Positions 24,485 to 33,777 of a stretch of 64,000 nt of DNA are shown here, piece after piece. This stretch comes from CAYWMY01 sp046352935 (lineage in GTDB: Bacteria > Pseudomonadota > Gammaproteobacteria > Steroidobacterales > Steroidobacteraceae), in the NCBI GenBank assembly GCA_046352935.1, contig JAXMGR010000004.1, positions 124,001 through 188,000 on the forward strand. Reading direction: 5' to 3'. Position 1 is the first letter of the stretch. Every line of letters starts with the position of its first letter. Under the pieces are notes generated by a model. It was not told the DNA's origin. It did no database searches and saw nothing but the letters and a program-made list of their open reading frames with translations. The position numbers and the translations under genes were made by a program.

Positions 24485-26389
24485 ATGGCGCAGACGGTCC
24501 TCGCTGCTCGATCCGTCAGGGCGAGACTGGGATCGCTTCTCAACGCCCGTTCGATCGCGCTGGTCGGTGCAACCCGGCGTTCGCCCTGGTCCGGCGTCGC
24601 GTTCCGGAACTGCGTCGATCTCGGCTTCCGGGGGCGCATCCACGTCGTCAATCCGAAGGGCGGACTGATCCACGGCCAGACCGCAGCCCGCTCCTGCGCC
24701 GCGATCGGCGAGCACGTCGATGCTGCGCTGCTCATGGTCCCGTCGCCCGCGATTCCCGATGCGCTCGGGGACCTCCACGAGGCCGGCATCCCTGGCGCGG
24801 TGATCCTGTCGTCGGGATCCCCCATGACCGGCGCGACGGTGCGAGACGGCGAGGAGCAGCTGACCGCGCTGGCGCGCGACTGCGACATCACCCTGCTCGG
24901 GCCGAACTGTCTGGGCTTCGTCAACTATCTCGACCGCGTGCCGATCTGGTCCGCCGCGCTCGCCGCAACGGCCGGGCAACGGCGGGCCATCGTCGCCCAG
25001 GATGGTGTCATCGCGTCGCGTGCCGGCGACTTCTCCCAGCAGCAGGGCGTGGGCCTCGGCTACGTCGTGTCGACCGGGAGCGAAGCAGGTGTGACGGCCA
25101 CGGGTGCTCGAATTCCTGGTCGACGATGCGCGGATACGTGTCGTGATCCTCTTCGTGAACGGCATCCGCGATGCTGCGGTCGTCGAATCGGTCGCCGCGC
25201 GGGTCCTCGCGCGCGACAAGGCGGTGATCGTCCTCAAGACCGGTGTCGACCGGATGGTCGCTGCAGGGCCGCGGATGCAGGCGGAAACACCCATCGACGA
25301 CGGCAGTCTGTTCTCCGCGGCCTGCGCGCCACGGACTCATCGGGGTCCGCTCGATCGAGGAGGCGGTCGTCACGGCGGACCTGCTGGCCCGCACGAAGCC
25401 GCCACGCCGTCCGGGCCTCGGGATGGTGGCGCTTTCCGGCGGCATCTGCACACTCGCGGTGGATCGAGCCGAAGATTGCGGTCAGTGCGCCGCTGTGCAC
25501 GTTTTCGGAGGGCCTCGTCGGCGCTGGCGGCGCTCGTTCCGCAGTCCGCCGCCGCGGGCAATCCGTTCGACGTCACGACAGCCGCGGTCGTCGAACCGGC
25601 CCTGCTCGAGCGCGTCGTCATGGTCGTCGACGGTGATCCGGAGTCGGCCTCGTGTCGGTCGTCTTCGATCCACCGGAGGAAGCAGGGCGGGCTCGCCTAC
25701 GATGCCATGAAGCGTCTCGGCGTCGCGGCGGCGCGCACCGGGACGGGTCTCGTGCTGATGAGCACCACGCTGCGTCCCGTGTCCGACGCGAGGGCGCAAC
25801 ATCGCCGACGAGGTCGGAGTGACCTATCTGGGATGCGGGCTGGAGCACGGCCTTCCGCCATCGCCCATGCATTCCGGCATGCACCGCGTCTCGGGCGCGC
25901 ACCGCGCAGGCATCGACAGCCGTCGCCGCGTGTCGATCGAGGAGCGCGCCGGCCTCGGTAGTGGTGCGCGATGCCCTGCGTCGGGCAGGAGTGCCGGTTG
26001 CGCTGGAACGGCGCGACGGCAGGGTTCCCACGGCCGCGCGGCGATCGTCGATCGAGGTCCTCGTGCACGTGCTGCGTGACGCGAACTGGGGGCCGGCGCT
26101 GGCCGTGTGGGCCGGAGCCGGCGGCACCACGATGCGGATCGATCCCGGCGTGCGGCTTCTGCCGCTGTCGACCGCCGATGCAGCGGGCCTGCTGGCCGAG
26201 CTGTGTCGTGTCGACGGCGCGGAGCGCCGCAATGTCGCCGCGGAGCTTGCCGACGACCGGCTCATCGATGTCATCGTCCGCATCGGGGACATTGCACTGC
26301 GGATCGACTCATCGCTGGCCACGATCCGGGTCCGCCTGCGCTGCACGTCGGGCGGCAGGATCGAGTTGCTCGATGCGCTGTTGGAGTAG
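24485..26389 (+). pseudogene. Decayed acyl-CoA synthetase (NDP-forming)
   Basis: Pieces matching the intact protein at 33778-35910 occur in order but in different frames. The CoA-binding domain (ARSIALVGATRRSPWSGV, LLGPNCLGFVNYLD) runs in one frame to about nt 25105. Then come LEFLVDDARIRVVILFVNGIRD and VIVLKTGVDRMVAAG in a second frame, GVRSIEEAVVTADLL and PGLGMVALSGGICTLAVDRAE in a third, NPFDVTTAAVVEPALLERVVMVVDGD back in the second, and finally EVLVHVLRDANWGPALAVWAGAGG to the end at 26389. At least five or six shifts are needed. The AAHTG block of the intact copy is altered, and about 200-300 bp at the start of the ATP-grasp domain seems lost, so it is unlikely to be only sequencing error. 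It sits divergent from lysR. Confidence 0.87.
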
Positions 26390-26648
26390 CACGGTCCGAT
26401 CACACCCACGAAGCTTCTGGCGTTGCGTTCCTCTGATGGCGGTGGGTGTGATCGTGCGCGCGATTGCCGCGCACGAGGCGGCTCATAAACTTCTGCAATA
26501 AGTCCACGGGTCTTTCAATTAGGCATCCAGACCGCTCTGCCGCAGCATGCTGATCAAACAGGTCGCTGCGATGCATCGATGGCGGCCAGGTGGTGGTGTC
26601 GTGCGCCCGCGTGGCCACGGCGCCACGATGATCAGGGAGCAATGAAAG

Positions 26649-27770
26649 TTGGAACCGATCCATGGTCTGGTGGGGGCGGAATTCCCGCTGTTCGCGTTCA
26701 GCCATTGCCGCGACGTGGTGGCGGCGGTCAGCCGTGCAGGCGGTTTCGGTGTATTGGGCGGCAGCAGCTTCACACCGGAATCGCTCGAAGAGGAACTGCG
26801 CTGGATCGACGCGCACGTCGACGGCAAGCCGTATGGCGTCGACATCCTGATCCCGGAGCACCAGATGCTGGGGCTGGACCACAGCATCGAGGCGCTGCTC
26901 GCGCAGATTCCCGCGCGGCACATCGACTTCACGGTGGAGCTGCTCCAGCGGTACGGCATCAACGCGAAGGCGGAGGAGGTCGTGACACGCCAGCTCCCGG
27001 CGACGCTGCCGGAGATGGGCGAGGCGCTCATGGATGTGGCGTTCCGACACCCCATCCGGCTCATGGTCAATGCGCTCGGCATAGCGCCGCCTGCGATGAT
27101 CGAGCGGTCGCGTCGGCACGGCGTACCGGTGGGCGCGCTCGTGGGTGCCAAGGAACACGCCGTGCGGCAGGTGAAGGCCGGCGTGGACCTGATCGTTGCG
27201 CAGGGCGGCGAGGCGGGCGGGCACTGTGGTGAGGTGTCGACGCTGGTGCTCGTGCCGGAGGTGATTCGCGCCATCAAACCGATCCGGGACGTGCCGGTGC
27301 TGGCGGCGGGCGGGATCATGACGGGCGCGCAGATGGCAGGCTGCATGGCAATGGGTGCGGCGGGCGTGTGGACGGGTTCGGTGTGGCTGGCGACGACGGA
27401 ATCGGAGGCGGGCGAGACGTTCCGCCGGAAGATGGTCGCGGCGAGTTCGCGCGACACGATCCGCTCGCCGAGCCGCACGGGCAAGCCGAGCCGTCAGCTG
27501 CGTTCGGCCTGGCACGAGGCCTGGGACGGGCCGGGCAGTCCGGGCGCGCTGCCGATGCCGCTGATGCCGATGATCAGTGTGCCGACGTTCCGGAAGATCG
27601 ATCGTGCGGCGGACGCGGGCAATGCACAGGCCGTGGAGCTCGTGAGCTACTGGGTCGGCCAGGGTGTGGGGCTCGTCGACAGCGTGCGCTCGGCGACGGC
27701 CGTGGTGCAGGACTTCAAGCAGGACTTCGCGGATGCGATGAGCCGGCTGTTCTCGATGATGGAGGAGTGA
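26649..27770 (+). CDS. Nitronate monooxygenase-like FMN oxidoreductase
   Basis: 373 residues, NPD/2-nitropropane dioxygenase-type TIM barrel. Landmarks: FPLFAFSHCRDVVAAVSRAGGFGVLGG at the N-terminus, AGVDLIVAQGGEAGGHCGEVSTLVLVPEVI (catalytic His region, about residues 178-205) and VLAAGGIMTGAQMAGCMAMGAAGVWTGS (FMN phosphate site). Members oxidise nitronates or act as other flavin oxidoreductases; they recur in steroid and hydrocarbon gene clusters where their reaction is unclear. The frame is closed just upstream (TGA at 26643), so TTG at 26649 is the likely start, with GGGAG about ten bases before it. Followed 57 bp later by the TonB receptor gene. Confidence 0.9.
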   Translation: MEPIHGLVGAEFPLFAFSHCRDVVAAVSRAGGFGVLGGSSFTPESLEEELRWIDAHVDGKPYGVDILIPEHQMLGLDHSIEALLAQIPARHIDFTVELLQRYGINAKAEEVVTRQLPATLPEMGEALMDVAFRHPIRLMVNALGIAPPAMIERSRRHGVPVGALVGAKEHAVRQVKAGVDLIVAQGGEAGGHCGEVSTLVLVPEVIRAIKPIRDVPVLAAGGIMTGAQMAGCMAMGAAGVWTGSVWLATTESEAGETFRRKMVAASSRDTIRSPSRTGKPSRQLRSAWHEAWDGPGSPGALPMPLMPMISVPTFRKIDRAADAGNAQAVELVSYWVGQGVGLVDSVRSATAVVQDFKQDFADAMSRLFSMMEE

Positions 27771-27827
27771 GGCCGGACGTACGGCGGCGTGTGCACGTGT
27801 TTCCAGTTCCCAGGGGGGAGAAAGAAG

Positions 27828-30263
27828 ATGCAATCCAAGAAACTCTCGATCCGCAGCCTGGTTGCTTCGGTGCTCGCGACATCCGGCGCATGGGCGCTGC
27901 CGGCCGTCTCGGTCGCCCAGCAGCCGGGGGGCACGCCGGCCACCGGCACCGAATCCTCGATCATCGGTCTCGAGGAGATCGTGGTCTCGGCGCGCAAGCG
28001 CGACGAGAAGCTGCTGGACGTGCCGGTGGCGATCACGGCCATCGGCGGTGCGGAGCTGGCACGTACCGGGGCGACCGATCTCACCAAGATCGGCCAGATG
28101 CTCCCGCAGGTGCGCTTCGAGAAGGTCGGTGGCGGCGGCAGCGGTGCAACCTTCGCCATTCGCGGCATCGGGTCGGCGTCGGGCGACAAGGGAATCGAGC
28201 AGACCGTGGCCGTCAACATCGACGGCGTACAGTCCAGCCGCGGCAAGCTGTCAATTCTGTCGATGTTCGACGTGCAGCAGATCGAGGTGCTGAAGGGGCC
28301 GCAGGCGCTGTACTTCGGCAAGAACAGCCCCGGAGGTGTCGTCGCGGTCAAGACGGTCAATCCGGGCGACAAGTTCGAGGGCTACGCGCGCGCCGGCTAC
28401 GAGTTCAAGGCGCGCGAGCGCTTCGTCGAGGCCGCCGCCGGCGGACCGCTCAGCGACACGTTCGGGGCACGCCTTGCCCTGCGTGCATCCAAGATGGACG
28501 GGTGGCTGAAGAACGACGCCGTGGCGGGCGCGAATCCCTTCGATCCCGCGGCGCCGACGAACCCGGGACACGACCGGATTCCGGGCTCGAAGGAAGTGCT
28601 CGGCCGGCTGACGCTGGCGTGGAAGCCGAGCGACCGCTTCGACGCGAACTTCAAGCTGTTCGCCGCGGACGTCAAGGAGAACAATGAATTCGGCGCCGGC
28701 GAGACGCTCTGCAGCAGTGCGTACACGAATCCGACCTCCGCCGGGCGCGCGGATCCCAATGGCGACTGCCGGCTCGACGGACACACGTCCTGGGGTGGTC
28801 TGCCGAAGGCGTATGCGGGCGCGGGTTGGCCTGGATCGCGCGACGGTGATCCGTACCAGGACACCAAGGCATTGTTCAGTTCCCTCAAGTTGAACTACGG
28901 GCTCGAGAATTTCACCATCACGTCGCTGACCGGGGCCTATCGCTTCAACTCGAAGGGCTTCGACAACTACGACGGTACCGTCTACGCCCGACTCACGGGG
29001 TATACGCACGAGAAGACCCAGCAGTTCTCGCAGGAGCTGCGTGTGGGATCGACCTTCGATGGGCCGTTCAACGCGTCGATCGGCGGCTATTTCGAGAGCC
29101 AGAAGCGCAACTCCGGCGGCATCGGTGGTGCGGGCGTCAACACTCCGGATGCACGCAACGGCCAGTACAACCTCTGGACACGCGAGGAGACGGGCCACGG
29201 CAAGACGTATTCGGTATTCGGCGAGATCGACTACAGGATCCTGCCGGAGCTGGTGCTGACCGGCGGTGCGCGCTGGACCAAGGAGAACAAGCGCCTCCGG
29301 ACCGCCAACCTGTTCGTGAACCAGTCACAGATGCTGGCGCCGACCCTGCCCGCGCGCGTGATCATGCTGGCGGAGGGACGGGTGCTGCGGCCACACCGGT
29401 CCGACGACAACGTGTCGCCCGAGGTCAGCCTGACCTGGAAGCCGCAGGAACACCTGATGGCCTACGTCGCCTATCGCAGCGGCTACAAGTCGGGAGGCCT
29501 CTCGAGCACGAGTGTGCTCGGCGCTTCGGCCAACGAGACGAACCTGCAGTTCGAACCCGAGAAGGCCAAGGGTGGCGAAGTCGGCATGAAGGGCGAGTTC
29601 CTCGATCGCCGGCTGATGATCGCGGCGACGGTCTATCGCTACAAGTTCTCGAACCTGCAGCAGACGTCCTTCGATCCGGGGCCGCCCCCGGGATTCCTCC
29701 TGAAGAACGTCGGCGGAGCGAGAACGACCGGTTTCGAGATCTCGTCGCAGCTGCGTGCGACGTCCGATCTCACGCTCAATGGCACGCTCGCCTACAACGA
29801 CGGCAAGTACACGAGCTTCCCCGGCGCGAGCTGCTACACCGGGCAGACCCTCGCCCAGGGCTGTACGCGGAGCGGCACCGATCAGGGCCAGGATCTCACG
29901 GGCCACCAGTTGCCCTACAACCCGAAGTGGAGCGGTGTCATCGGCTTCAGCTACGACACTGCAGTCACCGACGCTCTCAAGGTCGGCCTCGACGGATCGG
30001 CCAGCTACAGTGGTGCGTACTGGGCGAACACGACCGAGAATCCGCTGGCCCGGCAGGACGACTTCTGGCGCATCAACGCCGTCGTCCGCGTGCACGACGC
30101 GGATGACCGCTGGGAAATCGCGCTCGTCGGTCGTAACCTCACCAACGAGCGCTACGGTGTCTACCTCACGGACAAGCCGGGCGGACCCTCGACGGGCGGC
30201 CAGATCCTGGCGGCGACGGGACGGACGCGTGAGCTGGGCGTGCAGGGCACCGTGAGATTCTGA
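27828..30263 (+). CDS. TonB-dependent outer membrane receptor
   Basis: 811 residues. A signal peptide (residues 1-29, ending near VSVAQ) is followed by a TonB box-like region (LEEIVVSARKRDEKLLDVPVAI), the plug domain (about 55-165) and a beta-barrel with the usual aromatic terminal strand (GVQGTVRF, final Phe). It resembles FecA/Cir-like receptors of proteobacteria that take up hydrophobic carbon sources rather than siderophore-specific ones, but the ligand cannot be read from sequence. The ATG at 27828 has a strong GGGGGAG site. Within the catabolic region it is the likely substrate importer. Confidence 0.92.
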   Translation: MQSKKLSIRSLVASVLATSGAWALPAVSVAQQPGGTPATGTESSIIGLEEIVVSARKRDEKLLDVPVAITAIGGAELARTGATDLTKIGQMLPQVRFEKVGGGGSGATFAIRGIGSASGDKGIEQTVAVNIDGVQSSRGKLSILSMFDVQQIEVLKGPQALYFGKNSPGGVVAVKTVNPGDKFEGYARAGYEFKARERFVEAAAGGPLSDTFGARLALRASKMDGWLKNDAVAGANPFDPAAPTNPGHDRIPGSKEVLGRLTLAWKPSDRFDANFKLFAADVKENNEFGAGETLCSSAYTNPTSAGRADPNGDCRLDGHTSWGGLPKAYAGAGWPGSRDGDPYQDTKALFSSLKLNYGLENFTITSLTGAYRFNSKGFDNYDGTVYARLTGYTHEKTQQFSQELRVGSTFDGPFNASIGGYFESQKRNSGGIGGAGVNTPDARNGQYNLWTREETGHGKTYSVFGEIDYRILPELVLTGGARWTKENKRLRTANLFVNQSQMLAPTLPARVIMLAEGRVLRPHRSDDNVSPEVSLTWKPQEHLMAYVAYRSGYKSGGLSSTSVLGASANETNLQFEPEKAKGGEVGMKGEFLDRRLMIAATVYRYKFSNLQQTSFDPGPPPGFLLKNVGGARTTGFEISSQLRATSDLTLNGTLAYNDGKYTSFPGASCYTGQTLAQGCTRSGTDQGQDLTGHQLPYNPKWSGVIGFSYDTAVTDALKVGLDGSASYSGAYWANTTENPLARQDDFWRINAVVRVHDADDRWEIALVGRNLTNERYGVYLTDKPGGPSTGGQILAATGRTRELGVQGTVRF

Positions 30264-30352
30264 CCGCTGCTCGGGGACAGGGGTGCCTCGGCGGGCCGGG
30301 ATGCCCTGTCCGTACTCCGCGGCTCCCGTGGAGGTTGGCCGCGGAGTACGAC

Positions 30353-31774
30353 ATGACGGTGGATGCAAAGCCGCAGGCGGATCGGGACGGCGCTGTCATC
30401 GCTGCAGTTCTGGCTGCCGTGCGTTCTGACCTGGAACGCGTCGTGGGGCCGGCGATCACGGATCCGAACGCACTCGCCAGCGCCCGCATGATCGCGGACA
30501 TCCTCGACTACCTGATTGTCTGGCATCGCGACATGGCGGGCATCGTCGGAAGGCTCGATGAGCGCCTGCTGGCGCTGGCTCCTGCGGGAGGTGCGTACGC
30601 CGGGACAGGGGACCTGCTGCCCTCGCAGGATCGGCGCAACGGGCTGCTGCAGAACCTCGAAGCGTCGATCGAGCGCGGCGCGCTCGATCGTGCCCGGGTG
30701 GACGAAGCGGTGTCCGTCGATCTGGCGCTGTTCGACGAGGAGCTCCGGCTGCGGGCCGCGGAGCAGCGGCGCGAGGCAGCGGAACACGCCAGCATCGAGG
30801 TGGAGGTCACCGCGGAGCGACTGCAGCGACTCCTCCAGGTCTGGCGCGGCGATGCACCGGTTCGTGTGGTGTCGTTCCATCGTGTCTACGGCGGCTACTC
30901 CAAGGACACGTTCCTGTTCGACGTGGCGGTCGAGGGTGTGGCGACCGAATCGCTGGTGCTGCGGCGCGACCTGCCCTTCGGTCCCGCCGGAACGACCGTC
31001 AGGGACGAGTTCGCACTGCTGCGGCGGCTCTTCGACAGAGGCTTCCCGGTCGCCGAACCCCTCCTGCTCGATCCCGAGGGTCGCCATGTCGGACAGGCCG
31101 CCATGGTGTCTCGCCGTGTCGCGGGCCGCGCGGGGACCGACGGATGGTCGGCCGATCCCCGGTGTCGTGACGAGATCGTGCGGAAGCTCGCGCGGATCGT
31201 GGCGCGCCTGCATGCGCAGGATCCCGCGGACCTCGGGGTCGCGGTCGCGGGTGGCGACGCGCGGGCGGCGGTGCGCGCTTACCTGGAAGGGTGGCGGGAG
31301 CGCTGGCATCGCCACCGCGTTCACCCCTCGCTCACCATTGCCTCGGGATTCGACTGGCTGCTGAGCCACGTCCCCGGGATCAGCGGCAGTCCGGTCGTCG
31401 TGCACGGCGACATCGGTTTCCACAACGTGATGGTGGAGGGCGGCGACATCACGGCGCTGCTGGACTGGGAATTCGCGCACGCGGGAGATCCGGTGGAGGA
31501 TCTGGGCTACGCACGCCAGTTCATCGAGCCGCTGGGATGCTGGGATCTGTTTCTCGAGGCTTACGTGGCGGCGGGTGGAGCGCCGTACCGGCAGGAGAAT
31601 GCGCGCTTCTACGAGGTCTGGCGGTCCGTCCGCAACGCCATCTGCTGCATGACGGCCTGGAGCGGCTTTCTCGATGGCTCCTATCCGGCTCTCAAGATGG
31701 CCTACCAGGGCATCGTGTTCTATCGGCACTTCGCCCGTGACGCGACGGTGCAGCTCCGGAAGGAACTCCAGTGA
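30353..31774 (+). CDS. Phosphotransferase family protein (APH/ACAD10-like kinase)
   Basis: 473 residues. An N-terminal helical region of about 150 residues precedes an aminoglycoside-phosphotransferase-like kinase domain: VRVVSFHRVYGGYSKDTFLF (nucleotide loop), LVLRRD (ATP lysine region replaced by RRD), VVHGDIGFHNVMV (catalytic HGDxxxxN, about residue 350) and ALLDWEFAHAGDPVEDLGY (metal-binding D). Relatives fused or adjacent to acyl-CoA dehydrogenases (ACAD10/11) phosphorylate hydroxyacyl-CoAs before dehydration, and an acyl-CoA dehydrogenase occurs in this region. The ATG at 30353 follows GCGGAG. Its stop overlaps the next gene (GTGA), so the two are coupled. Antibiotic resistance is unlikely in this setting. 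Confidence 0.85.
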   Translation: MTVDAKPQADRDGAVIAAVLAAVRSDLERVVGPAITDPNALASARMIADILDYLIVWHRDMAGIVGRLDERLLALAPAGGAYAGTGDLLPSQDRRNGLLQNLEASIERGALDRARVDEAVSVDLALFDEELRLRAAEQRREAAEHASIEVEVTAERLQRLLQVWRGDAPVRVVSFHRVYGGYSKDTFLFDVAVEGVATESLVLRRDLPFGPAGTTVRDEFALLRRLFDRGFPVAEPLLLDPEGRHVGQAAMVSRRVAGRAGTDGWSADPRCRDEIVRKLARIVARLHAQDPADLGVAVAGGDARAAVRAYLEGWRERWHRHRVHPSLTIASGFDWLLSHVPGISGSPVVVHGDIGFHNVMVEGGDITALLDWEFAHAGDPVEDLGYARQFIEPLGCWDLFLEAYVAAGGAPYRQENARFYEVWRSVRNAICCMTAWSGFLDGSYPALKMAYQGIVFYRHFARDATVQLRKELQ

Positions 31775-32796
31775 CGAATCGAGACGCAGCGGCACCCCTC
31801 GCCAATTTCGGCATGATCCGCAGCCTGGCAGGACAGCCTCTCGGCCAGGCGGTGCCGGCGGACGAGTTCCTGCATGCGCCGGCGGCGAGCGGCCACTATT
31901 CCGCGACCGAAACGTCCTACTTCGGCTTCAACGTGCCGGAGCACGCGCTGAACGGCGAGATCTACGTCTGGTTCCATCCCGTGCTGCGGGTCATGAGCGC
32001 CAGCGTCTACCTCTGGCGCGGGTTCCATGCCTCGACGCTGTCCTGTGAGTACGTCAACCATTTTCACTACCTGCCGTATCCCGATCGCGACATCGGCGAT
32101 TACGTCATCGGCGAGATCGGCCTGCGGATCCGCGTGCTCGAACCCCTGCGCGCCGTGCAGATCGAGTTCCGGGACGAGCAGCGGGACGTTGGGTTCTCGC
32201 TGTCATTGCGCGCGATCATGCCACCCGCGGTGCGTCCGGGCGGATTCCATTTCACGCAGGCCATGCGCACGACCGGGACGCTCGATCTGCTCGGTATGCG
32301 CTACACGATCGACGGCTGGTTTTCGCGTGACCGTTCCTGGGGCCAGGAACGGCGCGAGACCAGCCGGCTCATCGCGCCGTTCACCTGGATGGTCGGCGTC
32401 GTCGACGACGACTTCGCCTTTCATGCGCTCGCGTTCGACTCGGCGGATTCCGGTCCCGAATGGCTGTCACGGTATCCGATGAACGGGCAGGACAACCTCG
32501 TCTGGGGCTATGTCTGGCGCGCAGGTGAGATCCGGCCGCTGGCCTCGGCCCGGAAATCGACCCCGCGTGCCGCCGATGGCCTGTCGCCGACAGGATTCTC
32601 GCTCGTGCTGCGGGACGCGGTGGGCGAGGTGCACGAGATCGAGGGCGAGGTCCGTGCGCGCATGCCATGGCAGACCTGGCAGAACATGAACGTGTACTTC
32701 TGCCAGACGCGCTGGCAGTGCGCGCAGGGCGTCGGCTGGGGGGATGCCCAGGACATCCAGCAGAACGACTTCGTGCATCGCTTCTGCCGTCGTTGA
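31771..32796 (+). CDS. Uncharacterised protein, possibly AttH/CrtC-like beta-barrel
   Basis: 341 residues without signal peptide or membrane helices. I do not recognise a characterised family with certainty. The central YTIDGWFSRDRSWGQERRE resembles the DHSWG motif of AttH/hydroxyneurosporene-synthase-like lipocalin-type proteins, and the alternating hydrophobic pattern (IYVWFHPVLRVMSASVYLWRG, FTWMVGVVDDDFAFHALAF) fits two beta-barrels. Such proteins act on terpenoid or polyketide-like hydrophobic substrates in some pathways (inference). The GTG start at 31771 overlaps the upstream kinase stop by GTGA, showing they are made together. A Cys pair near the C-terminus (FCQTRWQC) is noticeable. 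Confidence 0.6.
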   Translation: MTNRDAAAPLANFGMIRSLAGQPLGQAVPADEFLHAPAASGHYSATETSYFGFNVPEHALNGEIYVWFHPVLRVMSASVYLWRGFHASTLSCEYVNHFHYLPYPDRDIGDYVIGEIGLRIRVLEPLRAVQIEFRDEQRDVGFSLSLRAIMPPAVRPGGFHFTQAMRTTGTLDLLGMRYTIDGWFSRDRSWGQERRETSRLIAPFTWMVGVVDDDFAFHALAFDSADSGPEWLSRYPMNGQDNLVWGYVWRAGEIRPLASARKSTPRAADGLSPTGFSLVLRDAVGEVHEIEGEVRARMPWQTWQNMNVYFCQTRWQCAQGVGWGDAQDIQQNDFVHRFCRR

Positions 32797-32889
32797 GAGT
32801 CGTCGACCACCGGACGCAGCGGGTGCCGCTGCACTCCCGCTGCATGCGCAAGGGCGTCCGGCGGGATCGTCTCGATCGGAGGATGCGGG

Positions 32890-33651
32890 ATGATGAATGA
32901 TTTTGCGGGCCGGATCGTGCTGGTCACCGGGGCCTCGTCGGGCATCGGCCGTGCCGCGGCGCTGCAGCTCGGCGCCCGGGGGGCTCATGTGATCGCGGCC
33001 GCCCGACGGCGCGCCGAGGGGCAGGACACGGTCGATCGCGTCGTGGCGGCAGGAGGGTCGGGCGAATACCTCGCCGTCGACCTCGCGGACGCTGCGTCCA
33101 TCGAGGCGCTGTTCGCGGCGATCATGTCGCGTCACGGACGGCTCGACGGCGCGTTCAACAACGCCGGCGTCGAGGTCGATGCGGCCGCTCTGCCGGACAT
33201 GCCGCTAACTGCCTTCGATGAGGTGTTCGGCACGAACGTCCGGGGTACGTGGCTGTGTCTGGGCCACGAGATGCGCATCATGCGGGCACAGGGTCATGGT
33301 GCGATCGTCAGCACGGCGTCCATCGCCGGGATCGTGGGCTTCGCGAACCGGTCGATCTACACGGCCAGCAAGCACGCGATCGTCGGCATGACGAAATCCG
33401 CGGCGCTGGAGCTGGCGCACCTCGGCATTCGCATCAACTGCCTGCTGCCCGGCGGCGTGCACACCGACATGTCGACCCGCTGGGTGAGCCGGGTTCCGGG
33501 CGGCTACGACGCGCTCGCCGAAGGCATCCCGATGAAGCGCTGGGGCACGCCCGAGGAAATGGCCGAGGCCGCGGTGTGGCTGCTGTCGGACGCCGCGAGC
33601 TACGTCACCGGCGCGAATCTGGTGGTCGATGGCGGACTCAGTGCCCCCTGA
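32890..33651 (+). CDS. Short-chain dehydrogenase/reductase
   Basis: 253 residues, classical SDR. Cofactor motif TGASSGIG (residues about 14-21), FNNAGVEV, catalytic Ser in VSTASIAG, and YTASKHAIVG (Tyr-x3-Lys), ending DGGLSAP. The arginine-rich segment AARRRAEG after the second strand suggests NADP(H) preference (inference). Reaction: oxidation of a hydroxyl or reduction of a ketone in the catabolic pathway, plausibly on the product of the molybdenum enzyme. It starts 93 bp after the AttH-like gene on the same strand. Confidence 0.93.
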   Translation: MMNDFAGRIVLVTGASSGIGRAAALQLGARGAHVIAAARRRAEGQDTVDRVVAAGGSGEYLAVDLADAASIEALFAAIMSRHGRLDGAFNNAGVEVDAAALPDMPLTAFDEVFGTNVRGTWLCLGHEMRIMRAQGHGAIVSTASIAGIVGFANRSIYTASKHAIVGMTKSAALELAHLGIRINCLLPGGVHTDMSTRWVSRVPGGYDALAEGIPMKRWGTPEEMAEAAVWLLSDAASYVTGANLVVDGGLSAP

Positions 33652-33777
33652 CCGCTGTCCACGGGGCGTCGCGTCCGCGGACACTGCGGTGATGCGATGC
33701 CGTGACGCAAGGGTCCGGCGTGCGGCCGCGACCCCCACTGATGATTTCCTGTATTTCCTGTTGTCGGAGGTACGACG

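Noticed and set aside
30353..31774. Aminoglycoside resistance gene
   Set aside because: It has the kinase fold, but the catabolic setting and N-terminal helical extension fit ACAD10-like phosphotransferases better.
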